A stretch of 64,000 nucleotides of DNA, from the NCBI RefSeq assembly GCF_029633915.1, contig NZ_CP091092.1:372001-436000 (forward strand), given 5' to 3'. The notes beneath the pieces are model-generated. The model saw only the letters and a program-made list of their open reading frames with translations. It made no database searches and had not been told where the DNA came from. Source of the DNA: Methanomicrobium antiquum (GTDB lineage: Archaea; Halobacteriota; Methanomicrobia; Methanomicrobiales; Methanomicrobiaceae). A program made the translations under genes and the position numbers. Below are positions 30,109 through 37,950 of the stretch, one piece after another. How positions within the stretch are numbered: position 1 is the stretch's first letter; each line of letters opens with the position of its first letter.

Positions 30109-30150
30109 AACCGCTAAAATTCAGACGAAATCTAGATTGTGTTGTATACT
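30109..30150 (+). other. Right arm of the pre-23S processing stem
   Basis: Complement of 27124-27162, directly after 23S. A small hairpin, GTAAGG/CCTTAC, follows at about 30180 before 5S rRNA. Confidence 0.75.
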
Positions 30151-30210
30151 TATCCGTCACCGGAAAAAATATAAGAATCGTAAGGTTCAGTCCTTACTTC
30201 CGGTTTTCAA

Positions 30211-30328
30211 TTGCGGCCACAGCAACGGGGCAACACCCGGACTCATTCCGAACCCGGCAGTTAAGCCCGTTTACGTCAGATGCGGTACTGAGATACGCGA
30301 GTTCTCGGAAAACATCTAACGCTGCAAT
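30211..30328 (+). rRNA. 5S ribosomal RNA
   Basis: About 118 nt. The terminal stem TTGCGGCC.../...GCTGCAA closes it. Loop B/C sequence ACTCATTCCGAACCCGGCAGTTAAGCCC is the archaeal 5S core (shown here only to position it near 30241-30270), and GATGCGGTACTGAGATACGC is the right-hand domain. It is the last gene of the rRNA operon. Confidence 0.95.
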
Positions 30329-30597
30329 TGTTCTTGAAAGAGAAAGTCTTTTTTGTTAGTTTTTTTATGTTTAAAGTTCTATTTTGCTTTAGTTTCATCT
30401 TTTATGTTCTACCGGGAAGTTTTTATCCTTGGAAGTTTTTTTGTGAAAGTTTATTTATAAAAAAAAATGTGAAATATTTATCTTTTTTCAGTATTTCAAT
30501 TATTTATATTAGATTTCTTATAAATTTCAATATTTTTTTAAACTTTTTCTTCATCTCTACCAAAGTTTATTATCTATCTAAATCTACTTTTTTTGCA
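30329..30597. other. T-rich intergenic region after 5S rRNA
   Basis: Extremely T-rich on the + strand and able to end rRNA transcription. An open frame runs through it into the DUF432 gene, but its product would be almost all Phe, Ser, Leu and Tyr, so I treat it as untranslated DNA and start the gene at 30598. Confidence 0.6.
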
Positions 30598-31305
30598 ATG
30601 TATGGATTATACAGCTATCCTTTTCACATTGAAATGGAAGGGATAACTATTGATGTCACAGAAAAAAATGGAATTTACAATTATATCCGGGAATGTTGCG
30701 GAAAAAAATTTAAAACCCTTATCGCCGCAGACAAGGGAAAAATACATATAAATCCTGTAGAACCTGTAAATCTTCCACAAAATATCACAAGATTTCTGGA
30801 AATTGATATTGACAGAATATTGATTGCTCCAAATACTGAAGAAAAGTTATATCTGACTTTTCCAATCGAAATAGGCGTATTTTTAGAATCCGGTAATGAT
30901 ATAGAGATAGTTGATTTATTTACCAGAACTGATCCTAAATATTCTTTGTATGGAACGCCTACAGACGGTAATATAGTCAGATATAGCAAAAGCAGTATTT
31001 ACAAGGAACTCCCTGAAATTGATATTTTAAAGGAAGGTGTCCTTGAATTTAATATAATTAACAATGACAGCAGTATTCATTCTGTTTCAAAAGCTGTGTT
31101 TGACGGATATGGTATGAAAATGTATTATGGAGAAGATCTTGTTTCAATGATTGCCCACATGAAGATATATCAGAAGAATAACGCCACAACAGAATTTTTA
31201 AATCTTCCAATACTTCCTGATATGGAAAAATCAATAGAGCTTTACATGACCAGAAATATTTCTGTGATGAAAAAAAATTATATGATGGAATGGGGATTTG
31301 ATTGA
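30598..31305 (+). CDS. DUF432-family protein
   Basis: A 235-residue cytosolic protein beginning MYGLYSYPFHIEMEGITIDV. The blocks FPIEIGVFLESGNDIEIVDLFTRTDPKYSLYGTPTDGNIVRYSKS and VVTKAVFDGYGMKMYY-like SVSKAVFDGYGMKMYYGED belong, to my memory, to DUF432, which is found next to mechanosensitive channels in methanogens. Its stop overlaps the MscS start by 4 bp, so the two are translationally coupled, which suggests that it modulates or accompanies the channel. No catalytic motif recognised. Confidence 0.72.
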   Translation: MYGLYSYPFHIEMEGITIDVTEKNGIYNYIRECCGKKFKTLIAADKGKIHINPVEPVNLPQNITRFLEIDIDRILIAPNTEEKLYLTFPIEIGVFLESGNDIEIVDLFTRTDPKYSLYGTPTDGNIVRYSKSSIYKELPEIDILKEGVLEFNIINNDSSIHSVSKAVFDGYGMKMYYGEDLVSMIAHMKIYQKNNATTEFLNLPILPDMEKSIELYMTRNISVMKKNYMMEWGFD

Positions 31306-32174
31306 GCATTAATGTTACAGCTATATTTTATCATCCTTTAACAGAAAGTGGTCTTACTACAGCAGATTTGATAATTTTCTTTTTAATACTGTTATCCTCA
31401 TTAATAATTGCAAAAGTAATTTCTGTTAATTTAAAACGTCGCATATCTGACCGGATGCCTGAAAGTGACAAGGAAAGTCTGTCAAAAGTAATTTCGCTTA
31501 TAATAATTGTAGTTGGTATTTTACTTGCTCTTCCTTATTTAAAGATTGATTTGTCTGCTATCTTTGTAACCGGTGGTTTAATGGCAATAGTTGTTGGTAT
31601 TGCCGGACAGAATTTTTTTTCTAATGCAATATCCGGTATAATTCTTTTCTTTGAAAGGCCGATAAAAATTGGAGATAATATTGGTGTTGGAGATATAACA
31701 GGGACAGTTGAGGATATTCAGATATTATCTACTGTCATAAAGACATATGACGGAATATTCACCAGGATTCCCAATGAAAAAATGTTTACAGCAGAAATTC
31801 AGAATTATGTAGCCCATATTGTCAGAAGATTTGAATATACTGTGGGAATTCGTTATGAAGATAATGCAGAACTGGCCGCAAATATTATCTGGGAAGTAAT
31901 AAACAAGCATCCATTTGCATTGAAAAATCCCGTTCCGTCCATATATGTGGATGAACTGGCTGATAACGGAGTGAATCTAAAGATAAGAATATGGTCTCCG
32001 TCATCAGTGTGGTGGGATGTAAGAACTGAGTTATTATGGAAAATTAAGATAGCACTTGAAGAAAACGGTATAGAAATTCCATTCCCCCAGAGAACACTTT
32101 GGTTTGCTGAAGAACTGAAATACAAACAGTCGGATGAATGGTCAGTTGGAAATCAACAGGGAAATCAAAATTGA
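31302..32174 (+). CDS. mscS: Small-conductance mechanosensitive channel, MscS family
   Basis: A 290-residue channel that opens under membrane tension to release solutes after osmotic down-shock. Three hydrophobic helices (about 22-43, 62-85, 90-120) are followed by the MscS beta-domain: GIAGQNFFSNAISGIILFFERPIKIGDNIGVGDITGTVEDIQILSTVIKTYDG, with the pore-helix Gly/Ala pattern and the RPIKIGD motif. The C-terminal alpha/beta cage (RFEYTVGIRYEDN...PFPQRTLWFAE) is complete. The start is a TTG within the DUF432 stop (TTGAGC). Confidence 0.9.
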   Translation: MSINVTAIFYHPLTESGLTTADLIIFFLILLSSLIIAKVISVNLKRRISDRMPESDKESLSKVISLIIIVVGILLALPYLKIDLSAIFVTGGLMAIVVGIAGQNFFSNAISGIILFFERPIKIGDNIGVGDITGTVEDIQILSTVIKTYDGIFTRIPNEKMFTAEIQNYVAHIVRRFEYTVGIRYEDNAELAANIIWEVINKHPFALKNPVPSIYVDELADNGVNLKIRIWSPSSVWWDVRTELLWKIKIALEENGIEIPFPQRTLWFAEELKYKQSDEWSVGNQQGNQN

Positions 32175-32208
32175 ATTTTTTTGATTCACCTGAAAATACA
32201 TTTGATTT

Positions 32209-32350
32209 CTATGAAAGTCAAAATTCCTAATAAACTTTCATCACTTTTTGTGTGATGAAAAACGCTCATCATGTGCGTTTTACATGAAAGTTACTTTGTA
32301 ACTTACATGAAACCGGTGCATGGAATATAATTTCATGGACGTTTTTTAAC
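32209..32350. repeat. Dispersed hairpin repeat, copy 2 (reverse orientation)
   Basis: Contains CATGAAAGTTAC-TTT-GTAACTTACATG at about 32283-32309, a perfect 7-bp stem plus flanking CATG pairs, then TTTCATGGACGTTTTTT. The order is the reverse complement of copies at 34966, 56469 and 57892. The left part (AATTCCTAATAAACTTTCATCAC) is shared with 24606. Confidence 0.75.
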
Positions 32351-32456
32351 AATTAAAGGATAAAAAAGATCTAAAGGGAAAAAAATATATGAAATTTAAT
32401 AACATTTTTTCAAATTTAGATAAAATATTAATTTATTCGTTATTTTTAAGATTTAT

Positions 32457-33749
32457 TTATGTTTTCTGCGTTCTTTTTTTCCCTGTTGTCAATCCTGTAA
32501 TTATCAGAATTGTCAAAAGTGCACCACCTTTTAAGATTATATCAAATTCAAGCTGAATCAAAAAGAAAATACATGTCATAAGACCTATGGCTGGAATAAC
32601 AGGTATTTTAAATAAACTCCATTTGATTTTAAAAGGCCTTTTATAGTCCGGATATTTGAATCTGAGAATAATTACTGAAGAATTGATGACTGCGAATGTC
32701 ACAAAAAGTGTGAAATTTGCAAGATATGCAACGTCACTGATGTTTCCAAATCCAAGAAATATTATTGAGGCAATTCCTGCCGTAATTATTGCAAATGTCG
32801 GAGTTTTATGTATTTCATGGACTTCAGCAAATTTTTTTGGAAGATTTCCTTTTTTTGCCATGCCGTAGATTATCCTTGAACCTGAAAGAAGCATCAGAAG
32901 AACTGTATTTGCGGTTGCAAAAAGAGCGATTGCAGAAAATAGTGTATATCCGCCTGGAAATGCTATTCCTGCAACCTTTGCAAATGGATTAGATGATCCT
33001 GCAATTTCCTGCCAGCCGCCTATACTGACGATTGATATTGAGACTGCAACGTATAGAACAATTGTAATAAGCACTGCAAAAATCAGACTTTTGGGAATGT
33101 TTTTTTCAGGTTCTATAGTCTCTTCAGAGAGTTTTACAATCTCTTCAAAGCCCTGAAATGCGAAAAACAAAAGTGCTGACGCCTGAAAAATTCCGGCAAA
33201 GCCAAGAGGCATTGCAAGGTAATCAACATCTCCTATGTATGGAAGGCCAAGCAGGATAATTCCTACAATTCCTCCTGCTTCTATTATTGTGCATATTATT
33301 GCAACTTTTGCTGACTGTTTAATGCCGATAAAAATTAATAATGATGATGAAGCTATTAAAAAAATGGCAGAAAGAATTATTGGGAAATTTATAAGGCCGT
33401 TTAGGTATCCTCCAAATCCAAGTGCCACAGTAGATGATCCTAAAATGCCTGAAAATACAACAAGCATACCAATAACAAATCCGGTTGTCGGGCCTATGGA
33501 GTGTTTTGTATATTCATATTCTGCTCCTGCGAGTGGAAACATTGATGAAAGCTCCATGTAGGAAAGACCAGTGAATAATGCAATCAATGAAGAAAGCATA
33601 AATGAGAACCATAGTGCGTTTCCGGCCATAGATGCGGCTTCGCCTATAAGTGCATAAATCCCGGCTCCAAGTATTACGCCAATTCCTGTAATTGTTACTT
33701 CCGGCAGAGTTAGTGTTCTTGCAAGGGCCGGAATTTTGTCAGGTTTCAT
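32457..33749 (-). CDS. APC-superfamily amino acid permease
   Basis: A 430-residue transporter with about twelve transmembrane helices. The N-terminal GIGVILGAGIYALIGEAAS (helix 1, with the unwound GAGIY segment that binds the substrate backbone) and FFAFQGFEEIVKLSEETIEPEKNIPKS (helix 6 region and following loop) are hallmarks of the APC family. The exact amino acid or polyamine carried cannot be assigned. A KKR-rich C-terminus faces the cytoplasm. Single gene, between a repeat copy and an AT-rich gap. Confidence 0.9.
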   Translation of the reverse strand: MKPDKIPALARTLTLPEVTITGIGVILGAGIYALIGEAASMAGNALWFSFMLSSLIALFTGLSYMELSSMFPLAGAEYEYTKHSIGPTTGFVIGMLVVFSGILGSSTVALGFGGYLNGLINFPIILSAIFLIASSSLLIFIGIKQSAKVAIICTIIEAGGIVGIILLGLPYIGDVDYLAMPLGFAGIFQASALLFFAFQGFEEIVKLSEETIEPEKNIPKSLIFAVLITIVLYVAVSISIVSIGGWQEIAGSSNPFAKVAGIAFPGGYTLFSAIALFATANTVLLMLLSGSRIIYGMAKKGNLPKKFAEVHEIHKTPTFAIITAGIASIIFLGFGNISDVAYLANFTLFVTFAVINSSVIILRFKYPDYKRPFKIKWSLFKIPVIPAIGLMTCIFFLIQLEFDIILKGGALLTILIITGLTTGKKRTQKT

Positions 33750-34045
33750 TTAATCTCTGAATTAGTTTATGGTATTCCTGATTATAAATGATAGCAATTC
33801 TTTTTTTTAAAGATTTTTTCAGGGTATTGTATTTTTAGAGCATTCCTCTTTTTACAATTATACGATTGAAAAAAATAGATTTTTGTAGCGTAATAGATTT
33901 TTATAGCAAAATACGTTTAAAGTAAAATATGATGTTTGATATAAATAAAAGGAGTAAGGAATTTTAGTTTAATATTTTGTATTGGTATTTTACTTTCACA
34001 ATGCATGCATTGCATTGATATTGAATGATTCTTAATAATAAAATT
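33750..34045. other. AT-rich gap
   Basis: No gene. TTTTATAGC and TTTGTAGCG units repeat near 33883-33905 (two imperfect copies of GTAGCGTAATAGATTTT-like sequence). ATGCATGCATTGCAT near 34002 is a short palindromic run. Confidence 0.3.
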
Positions 34046-34225
34046 ATGAAAAATGTTGAGATGAGTAAAGAAGGTACATTTTTGGTCATTAAGGTTGATC
34101 TTTCAAAGGATTTTGGGGAGTCAAAGTCAGGCAAATCAATTACCATTGCATCCACTGAAGGAAATATATCAGTACCCGGTGATGACGACATTAAAATCGG
34201 GCTTAATATTTACAAAAAGAAATAG
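34046..34225 (+). CDS. Small conserved protein (59 aa), unknown function
   Basis: The product begins MKNVEMSKEGTFLVIKVDLSKDFGESKSGKSITIASTEG and ends IKIGLNIYKKK. The pattern (short N-terminal strand, VDLSK.FG.SKSGKS, a strand IASTEGN) looks like a small all-beta protein that I believe recurs in anaerobes and methanogens. No function known to me. The ATG at 34046 is chosen over one at 34025 because MKNVEM is the natural start of this pattern. No partner gene nearby. Confidence 0.6.
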   Translation: MKNVEMSKEGTFLVIKVDLSKDFGESKSGKSITIASTEGNISVPGDDDIKIGLNIYKKK

Positions 34226-34679
34226 ATTTGGATTTGAGAGAATAGATTGAAAAAAAATGAAACAAATGATATTTCTGAAAAACGAAATCATTGTTTGAAT
34301 TTCTTTAATTATTTCAAAACATCTATCTTTTCTTATGAAACATAGATGATAATCAGAATGATTATATCGCGCATATTTAATTTTCATATCATCTGATTTT
34401 GCCTGACTCATAGATTTTGAATTTTTATTAATTTAAATTTCATCGAATAGAATGGTATTTTCTTTTATCATCAATGTTTGAACTTCAAATTTCAGAAGGA
34501 AAAAAGGAAAACTTTTTTTGGATTCTCTAATTATATTGCATAATATTCACTATTGTTAGTGATTTGTGAATAATAATTTCTATAAATTTTAAGAATAAAT
34601 ATATTTAAATTGATTATTGTTTTTAGGAGAAGTATTTTTCAGATAGATTTATCTAATGAAATTTTCATAATCAGAAAAT
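34226..34679. other. AT-rich gap without visible genes
   Basis: About 450 bp, mostly A/T. A weak frame exists on the minus strand over 34169-34411 but overlaps the small gene above and has random composition. TATTTAAATTG near 34604 is a possible promoter for the next gene. Confidence 0.3.
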
Positions 34680-34913
34680 ATGGTAACAAGAGATAATATC
34701 AGGTTGTTCATTGACGGTATACAGACTAATAACCCAGGTCTTTTAATAGCATCTGCAATTGGTCTTAAAAATACTGATGACGAATCACACATTCCTATAT
34801 TGATAGATGCATTGAAAAGGCTGAATGATTCAGAAGCAATTTTGGATGAGATTCAAAGGAAGGAAGTGAATACTCAGATTATTTCAGCCATTGATACATT
34901 AAGTAGATTCTAG
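34680..34913 (+). CDS. Small helical protein (77 aa), unknown function
   Basis: MVTRDNIRLFIDGIQTNNPG begins a mainly alpha-helical sequence. HIPILIDALKRLNDSEAILDEI resembles a HEAT-like helical hairpin (short polar turn between two amphipathic helices), which suggests a fragment of an adaptor protein, though one repeat is too little to assign. Codon use is like the surrounding AT-rich genes. It stands alone. Confidence 0.45.
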   Translation: MVTRDNIRLFIDGIQTNNPGLLIASAIGLKNTDDESHIPILIDALKRLNDSEAILDEIQRKEVNTQIISAIDTLSRF

Positions 34914-34965
34914 ATTTTTTTAAAAGATTGGATAAATATTTAATTGCAGTAAAATCACCTATCCT

Positions 34966-35037
34966 GAAAAAAGTTCATAATATTATCATTTCATGCAACA
35001 GTTTCATGTAAGTTACGAAGTAACCTTCATGTAAAAT
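34966..35037. repeat. Dispersed hairpin repeat, copy 3
   Basis: Has TTTCATGCAAC, then CATGTAAGTTAC-GAA-GTAACCTTCATG with a 7-bp core stem (one mismatch). Same orientation as copies 5 and 6. It lies just left of the RNA-like element at 35133. Confidence 0.75.
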
Positions 35038-35132
35038 TATTATTGTTCATAATTACTATTGTAAATAGCGCTAATTTTTAAAAGATATTTTAAAAAATAA
35101 AAAAAATTAATTGAATGAACTATATTTATTTT

Positions 35133-35279
35133 CAGCCTGAACCAGGCGAGAAGGACGAGCCTGTTTCCGGTGTCACAGATACCAGGACATATTTAGGAAA
35201 AGATCAGCGAACCTCCTGTTGCAGTAGTGAAACGGTGCAGCGGTGGAGGGGGCGAATTCCTCACCAGAGGTGGTGAGAA
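35133..35279 (+). ncRNA. Structured RNA-like element, copy A (possible group II intron domain I remnant)
   Basis: A GC-rich island that shares about 120 nt with 37826-37945. It predicts: CAGGC/GCCTG stem with an 11-nt loop identical in both copies (GAGAAGGACGA); GGTGT/ATACC stem; and GTTGCA/TGCAGC stem around a conserved GAGTGAAA-like loop. In copy B the third stem is GCTGCA/TGCAGC, so a U-G pair became C-G, a change that keeps pairing. The downstream arm CTCACCA/TGGTGAG (35260-35276) is unique to this copy. The order of motifs (GTGTC-ACAGATACC, AGATCAGCGAACC, AGTGAAA) reminds me of domain I of bacterial-type group II introns, but no domain V or reverse transcriptase is visible. Assignment open. 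Confidence 0.5.
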
Positions 35280-35474
35280 ATGATTTTTTTTATTGTACCG
35301 GTCGGGACTTGCGAATCTCATATCGCAAAAACGACCTTGTTTTATCCGGCTGAGCTGGTTTTTATTAAGCCCGCAGGGGGCCTGCCTTATCGTCCCGGCC
35401 CCTGCTTATGTGTGGTGTATCCCCGCTTCGCATCACCAGCCTATGTTCCTGTTCTGATTATGACAAAGGTGGAT
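35280..35474 (+). other. GC-rich non-coding stretch after copy A
   Basis: More stems can be drawn here: GCAGGGG/CCCCTGC (about 35371 and 35399) and TGGTG/CACCA (about 35412 and 35437). This suggests that the RNA at 35133 continues to about 35445. An open frame on the + strand overlaps the DJ-1 gene and looks random. Confidence 0.35.
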
Positions 35475-36113
35475 TTAGTTTTCATTGTCGGACTGCAAAG
35501 TCTGCATGAGGGCATAGAAATGCTCAGGCTTCCCGGTACTAAAATAATCATACCATGATTCCAGTGTGTCTGACTTAAAAACACCTAAATGCTCAATAAT
35601 TTGTTTCGCCCAAAGCAATGCTCCGGTGGAACCTGCAGTAATAAGGTTATTATCCGCTACCGATGGTTTGTCTACATAAAAATTTTGACCTTTATAACCG
35701 GGAGAAAACATTTCAAGAAATCCCGGTCCGTTGCTGGTATGCGGACGATTATTAAGCAGCCCAAAATTGGCAAGTGCAGTGGTGGCCCCGCAGATTGCAC
35801 ACACCGTAGCGCCTGATGAGAGAAGTTCGCCTGCTTTTTCTATAATTGCGCCATGCTTTTTATCGTTCCATGTATTTGCGCCCGGCAACAGCAAAATGCT
35901 TTTTTCACTCACAACAATATCATCAGTTAAGCAATCGGGCACAATTTTCATCCCGCCCATTGTAATGACCGGTTCTTTGGAATAACTGACCGTTTTAAGC
36001 GCAACACGCTCTGCGTCTTTTTTGAAAAAACGCCCCGAGTTCAGCTCCGAAGTAACATATCCCAGTTCCCAGTCGGCTAAAGTATCAGGAACGTAAACAT
36101 AGATTGTAAACAT
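35475..36113 (-). CDS. DJ-1/PfpI-family protein (type 1 glutamine amidotransferase-like)
   Basis: A 212-residue flavodoxin-like protein starting MFTIYVYVPDTLADWELGYV. The nucleophile elbow is VCAICGATTALANFGLL, in which Cys (about residue 112) follows AI and precedes GATT, the usual place of the reactive Cys; a Glu corresponding to the DJ-1 acid is in DWELGY. Members act as glyoxalases, deglycases, proteases or gene regulators; none can be chosen from sequence. It reads toward RNA-like copy A and is separated from the toxin operon by about 220 bp. Its codon use (many GCG, CCC) is less AT-rich than its neighbours. Confidence 0.82.
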   Translation of the reverse strand: MFTIYVYVPDTLADWELGYVTSELNSGRFFKKDAERVALKTVSYSKEPVITMGGMKIVPDCLTDDIVVSEKSILLLPGANTWNDKKHGAIIEKAGELLSSGATVCAICGATTALANFGLLNNRPHTSNGPGFLEMFSPGYKGQNFYVDKPSVADNNLITAGSTGALLWAKQIIEHLGVFKSDTLESWYDYFSTGKPEHFYALMQTLQSDNEN

Positions 36114-36213
36114 AAATTTCCTCTAATTTCATTATATCTCTAATTTGCCGCCTCTATAATAGTATGGGCACAAATACCATGCCCCTGCCGGCTGTGTATA
36201 TTGTGTGCGTCCA

Positions 36214-36266
36214 GTACACATTTTTGAAACTTATTTTGTGATGACTGTACACATTTTTCTAACTTA
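36214..36266. repeat. Two 20-bp direct repeats (GTACACATTTTT..AACTTA)
   Basis: GTACACATTTTTGAAACTTA at 36214-36233 and GTACACATTTTTCTAACTTA at 36247-36266, 33 bp apart. They lie between the 3' end of the pemK toxin gene and the 5' end of the DJ-1 gene, so they could be binding sites for its regulator or remains of an insertion-sequence end. Confidence 0.55.
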
Positions 36267-36336
36267 ATGTTGAAAGAAGGCATAGTTTTGAAAGATGTCT
36301 AAACATTCACCCTGCCTTTTAGATTATTGAAAGTAA

Positions 36337-36669
36337 TTATAAATCCAGAAGATCTTTCAAAAGTTCTTTTATGCATTCCAGATCACTTTTGGACAATTTC
36401 CCTGCTTTTCTGATGAATCTGTCTTCATCAAGTGATGAAACCTGAAAGCACATTGCAAAACTTAAACTCGAAAGACCATTCTTTGAGTCCGGTTCAACCA
36501 TATGTGTATGTGGGAAATTAGCGGCATTTTCTGATGTAGTAAAAGGAACGACCGTGTGCATCCCAAAAGATTTTGCAAGAACGACTGCCGGGCGGGTCCC
36601 TGACTGTTCATGCCCGCGACTGTTTTCAAGTTCAATGAACCAGACTTCGCCCGGGTCCTGAAATATCAT
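36337..36669 (-). CDS. PemK/MazF-family mRNA-interferase toxin
   Basis: A 110-residue toxin of the PemK/MazF fold: GEVWFIELENSRGHEQSGTRPAVVLAK (strands 1-2 with the conserved G..R.RP.VV), VVPFTTS and LSFAMCFQVSSLDEDRFIRKAGKLS (strand 5 and helix). The basic residue of GTRPAVV and the Ser/Thr of PFTTS form the usual active-site cleft, so it is probably an RNase that cuts mRNA. It begins 2 bp after the upstream gene, in an operon wHTH - YwgA-like - PemK. No MazE-like AbrB-fold antitoxin is visible; the upstream gene may serve instead. Confidence 0.85.
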   Translation of the reverse strand: MIFQDPGEVWFIELENSRGHEQSGTRPAVVLAKSFGMHTVVPFTTSENAANFPHTHMVEPDSKNGLSSLSFAMCFQVSSLDEDRFIRKAGKLSKSDLECIKELLKDLLDL

Positions 36670-36671
36670 TC

Positions 36672-37202
36672 CTAATGCCTCATGGATTTAATAGACGCCT
36701 GCTGCATCGGCCCCGTCTCTTTTTTGAGCCATTCGAGATCTTTTTTAGTTGGCTCAAATAAAAATTCCTTTGCCTTTGAAATGCCCTTTGCAATCTGGGT
36801 GTCGCGATAAAAGCCCTTTGTCTCTTTTATGATACGGAATGCTTCAACGGGTGATCTGTTCGTATTTTTAACAATATAGGCATATGTTGCACCAATCTCA
36901 AGAAGGGGAGCGTTCTTTAAAAAGAGATTATCAAGGGTTTTAACTATCACTCTCTCATAATCTGATAATAAAGAACCTGAACTGAGATTTTTAAACTCCA
37001 GTTTGTGATCATAATAGTCTTTAGTGAATGCCGGGGAATATGAGCCGCGAACATACATACCAAATGGATAATTAAATTCCATGCCCTTTAGCTGAAGAAG
37101 GCATATTGTCTTTTGGGCAATAATTTTGTCCTCAAATTCATTGCAGTCTAAGGGAAATTTCATCTCATCAAATACTGCAATCGCTTTATTCCAGTCTCCC
37201 AT
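36672..37202 (-). CDS. YwgA-like/Panacea-like protein, possible antitoxin
   Basis: A 176-residue helical protein from ATG at 37202 (MGDWNKAIAVFDEM). The segment IIAQKTICLLQLKGMEFNYPFGMYVRGSYSPAFTKDYYDH resembles the YwgA family and the Panacea/DUF4065 antitoxin fold (QKL.YLLQ..G...Y.FG.Y..GPYS..L...). Here RGSYSP replaces GPYS. Panacea domains are known antitoxins for unrelated toxins, so a role neutralising the PemK protein encoded 2 bp downstream is a fair inference. It starts 1 bp after the wHTH gene ends, again pointing to one operon. Confidence 0.6.
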   Translation of the reverse strand: MGDWNKAIAVFDEMKFPLDCNEFEDKIIAQKTICLLQLKGMEFNYPFGMYVRGSYSPAFTKDYYDHKLEFKNLSSGSLLSDYERVIVKTLDNLFLKNAPLLEIGATYAYIVKNTNRSPVEAFRIIKETKGFYRDTQIAKGISKAKEFLFEPTKKDLEWLKKETGPMQQASIKSMRH

Positions 37203-37203
37203 T

Positions 37204-37578
37204 TTATTGACCCTCACACACAAGCATATCGAACCAGTTTTTTATTTTGTTCCACTCTTCAAGTCCTGCGGGAGTAATTACATATAATTCGAGATTCTCC
37301 TTTGATTCAAATCTGACCTTTTCCATCCGCAGGTAACCCATTTCCACAAGTGCATTTAAATTTGAATATGTTGAGCCGTCACTTCCGATATTAAGGCCGT
37401 TTTTTATCTGCCTTGCTGTTGCTCCGTCTTCGCCGAGTTCTGATAACGCCCAGAGAATTTTTATCCGGCTAAGTGAGAACAATTTGGAATTCAAATTCCC
37501 TGACTCATTAACAATTTCCAAAAATTTTTCTTTCATTTTACCGCACACCGCATCAACAGGTATTAGTTTGTTGATCAT
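37204..37578 (-). CDS. Winged-helix transcriptional regulator (PadR/MarR-like)
   Basis: A 124-residue DNA-binding protein: FSLSRIKILWALSELGEDGATARQIKNGLNIGSDGSTYSNLNALVEMGYLRMEKVRFESKENLELYVITPAGLEEW. The recognition helix is DGSTYSNLNALVEMGYL and the wing is KVRFE..ENLELYVITPAG. It is the first gene of the toxin operon and likely its regulator. A perfect 15-bp inverted repeat sits about 90 bp upstream of its start. In classical modules the antitoxin itself represses; here a separate wHTH protein takes that place. Confidence 0.78.
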   Translation of the reverse strand: MINKLIPVDAVCGKMKEKFLEIVNESGNLNSKLFSLSRIKILWALSELGEDGATARQIKNGLNIGSDGSTYSNLNALVEMGYLRMEKVRFESKENLELYVITPAGLEEWNKIKNWFDMLVCEGQ

Positions 37579-37666
37579 AATTACGACTTGAAGTTTAAAT
37601 TAATTTCTGGAGAAGACATTTTATGTGATGTATCAATAGGATTTTTACCGTTGCATCATGTTGTAG

Positions 37667-37704
37667 AAAAATGTAACAGTAGATGTGGTTACTGTTACAT
37701 TTTT
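37667..37704. promoter_or_regulatory. Perfect 15-bp inverted repeat, candidate operator
   Basis: AAAAATGTAACAGTA (37667-37681), 8-nt spacer, TACTGTTACATTTTT (37690-37704). Half-site core TGTAACAGTA; a partial GAACAGTA recurs twice at 37709-37727. It lies upstream of the wHTH gene and so fits an operator of the toxin operon, although a terminator for transcripts from the right is possible. Confidence 0.55.
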
Positions 37705-37734
37705 GAGGTGAACAGTAGTGAACAGTAAATGGGA

Positions 37735-37950
37735 CGGGAGGGGTTGATCATCCCCGGAAGCGAAGGGGTAGCCGGCAGTCTGAGCCTTTTGCCTTCAGGC
37801 AATAGGTGATAGGCTGATTTAAATCAGCCTGAAGCAGGCGAGAAGGACGAGCCTGATTCCGGTGTCACAGAAAACATTCAACCGGGAAAAGATCAACGAA
37901 CCTTCAGCTGCAGGAGTGAAATGGTGCAGCGGTGGGGAGAGCGATGAAAT
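37735..37950 (+). ncRNA. Structured RNA-like element, copy B
   Basis: The right part (37826-37945) matches copy A at 35133 with the same three stems: CAGGC/GCCTG, CCGGT/ACCGG, GCTGCA/TGCAGC. The left part has further stems absent from copy A: CCCC/GGGG around GGAAGCGAA (about 37753-37769), TTGCC-TTCA-GGCAA (about 37789-37802), and the 18-bp palindrome GGCTGATTTAAATCAGCC (37812-37829). Both copies point the same way and flank the 2.7-kb DJ-1/toxin segment. GC content is far above the AT-rich surroundings, as often seen for functional RNA in such genomes. Confidence 0.5.

Noticed and set aside
30328-30597. Long N-terminal extension of the DUF432 gene
   Set aside because: It starts at the very end of 5S rRNA and is almost all Phe/Ser/Leu/Tyr from T-rich DNA; the DUF432 pattern begins at 30598.
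34169-34411. Leftward 80-codon frame
   Set aside because: It overlaps a better small gene on the other strand and has no family likeness or ribosome-binding site.
35280-35558. Rightward open frame of 92 codons after RNA-like copy A
   Set aside because: It overlaps the DJ-1 gene on the other strand and its sequence is not protein-like; the DNA is better explained by RNA stems.
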